Assembly (NCBI GenBank): GCA_013365325.1
Contig: JABVXV010000135.1
Coordinates: forward strand, 62,001-126,000
Length of the DNA stretch: 64,000 nt
DNA from: Dipetalonema caudispina
Lineage: Eukaryota; Nematoda; Chromadorea; Rhabditida; Onchocercidae
Direction of reading: 5' to 3'
The translations under genes were made by a program, and so were the position numbers. Under the pieces are notes generated by a model. That model worked only from the letters and a program-made list of their open reading frames with translations. It did no database searches and was not told the origin of the DNA. Of this stretch, positions 54,511-64,000 are shown piece after piece. The stretch's first letter is position 1. Each line of letters begins with the position of its first letter.

Positions 54511-56158
54511 TTCATCTCTATTTCACAGGATACTTTACTCTTATTTCGATACTCTCCATCTTAATCATCCTTCTTTTACGTTTTCTTTTCCAACTTTACT
54601 TTCATTTGTTTATTTACATCGATGGAAAAGAGGCAGAGAAGGGAAAGAAGTTGAGGATGGGAATTAGGATGTAATTGAACAGGTAGGTATGTTTCCATCC
54701 ACTTTCTCTCCAGAACTTTGTTTCTTGAGTAAGGAAGAAATGATTAGCTAGCATCATTCATTAGCTTATTTTATTTCGAGTTTATCAGAATTCCTGTTTT
54801 AGATTTATCAAATTCCGATTCTTCTATCTAAAGTTTGTCTGTTTTCCTTTTTCTTTTCTTTTTCTTTTTTTTGACAGAAATATGAATTGAAAAGGTAGGA
54901 TATGCAAGATTTTATAAAATTCACATCATTAGTCCAAAGTGATAAGACGGGACAGGATTAGCATTGATTTTTTTCAGGTTTCTTTTCAAAATAATATAAA
55001 GAATTTTGAGGGGTGATCCCTTTCCTATCTGCTTACGTTATATACATATTCGTGTTGCGTTGCTGAATTCATTTGTTAGTTAAAAACTTTCTTCTCCGTT
55101 TCTAAAACAATGTTTCTGAAAAATTGCAATTTTTTCCTCAGTTTTGCTTCTTATTTCATTAATTCTTGCTCCTTGATATACCGGTCAGTACAATCAATAC
55201 TAACAAATTTCGACATATCATTCGATGCAAAGATAAGAAAATACAATTTCAAACACATATCAGTTCCAGTTTTTCCGTATTCAAAAAAATTTTTTTTTTT
55301 TTTTTGGACAGTTCTAGATTATGTATTGTCAAAAGTGGTTACAGCGGATAGGCTCCTCTTCGTAAATTATCATAAGTTCTTGCCGAGTAATTTATTGGTG
55401 TTGATTTTCATTTTCAGAAAGATTTCCGAAAAAACCGGGGTTCTTTATGGAAATTCCCAGGTTATACATATCAGTAAAATCCACAGTAGGGTGGGAGAGG
55501 AGAAAATTCAAAAGTTTTTCGATAGTTCGATTCTGTCAAGTTTTTGGAATTGCTTCTTGCTATGATCGGTCACTAAAGATTCAATTTAGTAAATGAAATT
55601 TTTATATTTAGCTAAAAGCCATCGTGTCAAAGAATATGACCAAATTTGCGCAATTATTTTCTTCAAACCTAACAGGGAGCAAAGTGAACAAAGGAGGCAC
55701 ATTTGCCCTTTAACCTCTGATGCTGATCGATATGTCGTTAAAATGTAGGGTTTTGGTGATATCATACTCTTTTCATATTCATTAAATTCCTCTTCCTCTT
55801 ATTTCTTACTCTGTTGAACGATGTTTTTGGCATTCTCATTTGTCTTGTATGCTCAATTTAGCAATAATCTTCCTGGTCGAGAATAAATTATTAAATCAAA
55901 CTTTCACCTTTTTGTTTACTAATGTGATATATGTTATTATTTACGCCGTATATTATAATCTTTGGATTCTTAAGTACGATGACAGTTATAAACATAAACG
56001 TAATAATACACGTATGTTGCATGTTATGCGCACACGAATGTCATTGGTAAATTTTAGTAAATGCGTATAATGATATAATTTTAATTCATATGCTGAAGAA
56101 TAGCAATATTGATTATCTCCGTTCCATCCATGTTTGATCGTATTTTGCAACCACTAAC

Positions 56159-56215
56159 ATCAGTTGCAGTTTGAGAGGATAGTTGTTGAAGCTGCACGGA
56201 TGCCACTTTGTTCAT
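56159..56215 (-). CDS. unc-73: Candidate first coding exon of long unc-73 isoform
   Basis: An ATG at 56215-56213 opens 19 codons (MNKVASVQLQQLSSQTATD) and meets a donor GAT|GTTAGT in phase 0. This fits the phase-0 acceptor at 52604, whose exon has no initiator of its own at its start. The segment is less AT-rich than its surroundings. This is a phase-based guess only; other first exons in 52.6-57 kb are possible. Confidence 0.3.
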
Positions 56216-56312
56216 GAGGGGTTGATTGCTTTAGTTGATTCACATGTTTTCCACGCTTGTTGTCGCACGCATACACATTACATGCATGCAGACACGTGAA
56301 GAATGAGGATAA

Positions 56313-56372
56313 GTACACTTACAAATACCAATACACGCATAAGTATGCGTGTATGGGTATTTGTAAGTATAC
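56313..56372. repeat. Inverted repeat, 29-bp arms, 2-nt loop
   Basis: Arms 56313-56341 and 56344-56372 are reverse complements with two mismatches; the inner 25 bp have only one. Lies about 640 bp before the PCMTD start and about 100 bp before the candidate unc-73 first exon. Confidence 0.94.
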
Positions 56373-56999
56373 GTGTGGAACGTGAAGTATGCTAAACAAC
56401 GTGACTAATATTCAACTGAATGCTAGGCTCTTTTTCTATTCGCTTGGCAGATTTGATGTAAGATTTAAGGTAAAATTATTCCGAATAATTCTTGGAATGA
56501 ATTTCTTTATAAGTTTTTAGATTCAATTTGATTAAGGCTAAAAAAAAGAATATGGAGGAAATCATTGTTACTAAGTTAAATCAATTTCTTAATTGAAGTT
56601 CGCCTGAAATTTGATTTTAGATATAGAAGATGGTATTTTCCTCGAAAACTGGGTAATATACACCCACAATTTGAGTAGTATATACCCGAAGTTAGAATAA
56701 TATATTTAAGGTTGATATAGGTTTCTTCGTTTTTCTAATTTCATCAAATATTTGTACAAAACCATATAAACTTTTGCCTGAGTTTTTTAATCAGTCCCAC
56801 ATGCTAGTTATAATCTTCTTTGCTGCATAATTTTTCGATGTTTGAAATGATTTCTGAATATTGCATTTGCTTTTTAGCTATATAAAATGTATCTGAAACA
56901 TCAGTTAACTTTAACCGTACCAACAGTAGTATGATCCATTCATAAGTTCACGGAGTTTGCTACGTAATAAACGTCTGATACATATTTGTTCAAAAAAGT

Positions 57000-57014
57000 T
57001 TGGATTTTTTAGAC
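57000..57014 (+). promoter_or_regulatory. Likely spliced-leader trans-splice acceptor of the PCMTD gene
   Basis: A T-rich tract ending TTTTTTAG sits two bases before the initiating ATG at 57015. There is no upstream donor exon that I can see. In nematodes this arrangement is typical of SL trans-splicing; the inference rests on sequence only. Confidence 0.55.
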
Positions 57015-62772
<5,758 letters not shown>

Positions 62773-64000
62773 TATAATATTTTGCTATTAAATTCTGCTA
62801 GCTTATTTTTGGCTCAAATCAAAAGGAGGAAAACTTTTATCCATCGTAGGAGTAGTAGTTTTTCCTTCCATGACTTTAAATATTCTAGAACTTTGCAAAT
62901 TATAATGAAATGGATCGGGGTAGGAGACCAGTTGCTCATTGATGCTTCGATTATCTTTTCAAAAAATATTGAGTAATATTTCTTTTGAATTCCGGAACTA
63001 TAGACAAAAGACATTACGTGAGACTTACTAACATAAGTGCAGTCAAAGAAATTTCATGGAATCGAGCGATTTTTTCATTATGTTTTGAAGGTTTAGGTAG
63101 GATACATTTATATCTACCAGATCTAACGTATGTGACGTTTTGGTTTTGCTGTATTTCTAGTAATATTTCTTGTTTCTGCACTAGCTAAAGATTATTATTA
63201 CTAGTTTCATTTGATGAATTAAATTTGTTTACCTTTGTTTTACGTTTTTATGTATATAAAAATTTATACCAACAAAAGTAACTCTTATTTTCATCGAATT
63301 CGATATTACATTACTGATTTAATCGCAAGATTCACGGGAATCATAGCAAGAAACAATTTGTGGAGATTTTTTTTTTTTCAAAAGTTGTATAGGAATCTTT
63401 ATTGCCTTTATTGTATATTTTCTTCTGTACATATTACGTTTTCGTATCATTGTTGTCATATTCAAATAAACCAGAAATAATTCTCTTTCTTGCCACTTTA
63501 AATAGAGCAATTTTTTTTGATTTTACAACTTATTTAAGTTATCCTAAATTCCTGCGTCAGCCATTTTTTTCAACACATCTTGTATAATATTTATATGGCG
63601 TATTTTTCAAACAAAAAGAAATAGGAACCAAAAAGTAATAACATATAGACATAATAAATCCTATGAATTAACACCATAGGGGGATGTAAGTAATACAATT
63701 CGTATATGATATACCTAATCAAATGCTTTTATTATATCACAGAAGATAAGGAAGTATGTGAAATATATACGAATTGATTTAACAAAATTTCGAAAATAAA
63801 GTGACAATTAGCTTCATTTTGAAATCCCTGTAAGAAATGCATCGGGACAGAACTTTTCCTATTCATAAATATGAAAGATTTCCCAAAAATGTTAACGAAT
63901 GTCCTAAATTTTGCACTTCTTCCTTCGGCAATAAAAAAAAGCTTTGTAAATTTCGTTTCTCATATTTACTTAACAGGAAATGATAATTACTATCATTTCG
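62773..64000. other. Sequence downstream of the PCMTD gene
   Basis: 3' UTR and intergenic, AT-rich. Only AATAAA-like signals at 63465-63470 and further right. An inverted repeat spans 63696-63776. No further gene recognised to the right edge. Confidence 0.6.
63696..63776. repeat. Inverted repeat, 12-bp arms, 57-bp spacer
   Basis: CAATTCGTATAT at 63696-63707 and its exact reverse complement at 63765-63776. Short arms in AT-rich DNA, so chance is possible. Confidence 0.75.

Larger units (their letters stand above)
52604..57012. other. Divergent intergenic / 5' region between unc-73 and the PCMTD gene
   Basis: The two genes point away from each other here. The stretch from 52.7 to 53.6 kb is biased to GAT/AAT triplets. 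A (TC)n lies at 53789-53810 and two strong hairpins at 54469-54510 and 56313-56372. A candidate first exon of unc-73 is at 56159-56215. A 151-codon plus ORF (55110-55565) is AT-rich and Phe/Ile-heavy with no recognisable domain. Promoters of both genes should lie here, but no core element was identified. Confidence 0.6.

Noticed and set aside
54380..54667. 95-codon plus-strand ORF
   Set aside because: Runs through the GA/TC hairpin and low-complexity sequence; no recognisable protein features.
55110..55565. 151-codon plus-strand ORF upstream of PCMTD
   Set aside because: Phe/Ile/Ser/Lys-heavy composition typical of chance frames through T-rich DNA. No domain, no splice context, and it overlaps a second shifted ORF.

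Overview
This window looks like AT-rich nuclear DNA from a parasitic-type nematode. The clade III/filarial assignment is an inference from base composition, many short phase-consistent exons in long AT-rich introns, TTTCAG-like splice acceptors and worm-like protein sequences; no species marker is present. It holds two divergently oriented genes and no bacterial, viral or transposon coding sequence that I can recognise.

The minus strand, from about 52.6 kb (possibly 56.2 kb) leftwards past position 1, is one very large gene: the Trio/Kalirin-family Rho guanine-nucleotide exchange factor UNC-73. I could place 47 exons of the main chain by eye. Nearly every exon-exon junction was checked for reading phase, and the order matches the Trio family: CRAL-TRIO/Sec14 domain (52.6-51.3 kb), spectrin-repeat array (51.1-40.6 kb), DH1-PH1 (40.5-37.1 kb), first SH3 (27.2-26.3 kb), basic/Ser-rich linker (21.2-10.3 kb), DH2-PH2 (10.0-5.9 kb), Ser-rich tail (5.4-5.2 kb) and a second, degenerate SH3 (0.6 kb to the left edge). 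About 2,400 codons are in the window and the gene continues off the left end.

The roughly 10-kb intron between PH1 and the first SH3 and the next large intron contain three Met-initiated, Arg/Ser-rich exons (34.1, 28.5 and 22.5 kb). Their donor phases fit the next shared exon. They look like alternative first exons that would make short isoforms lacking the Sec14, spectrin and Rac-GEF parts. A further cassette-like exon lies at 21.5 kb.

The plus strand, 57.0-62.8 kb, carries an 11-exon gene for a PCMTD1/2-like protein: an isoaspartyl-methyltransferase-like fold followed by a BC-box-like helix, a very long acidic low-complexity insert with a poly-Asp run, and a C-terminal cullin-box-like segment. 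It starts 2 nt after a strong trans-splice-type acceptor. The two genes are divergent; between them lie a 29-bp-arm hairpin and a 19-bp-arm hairpin.

The rest is intronic or intergenic AT-rich sequence with (TA)n, poly-A/T, (TC)n, (CTG)n and tetranucleotide microsatellites. No tRNA, rRNA, CRISPR array or intact mobile element was recognised.
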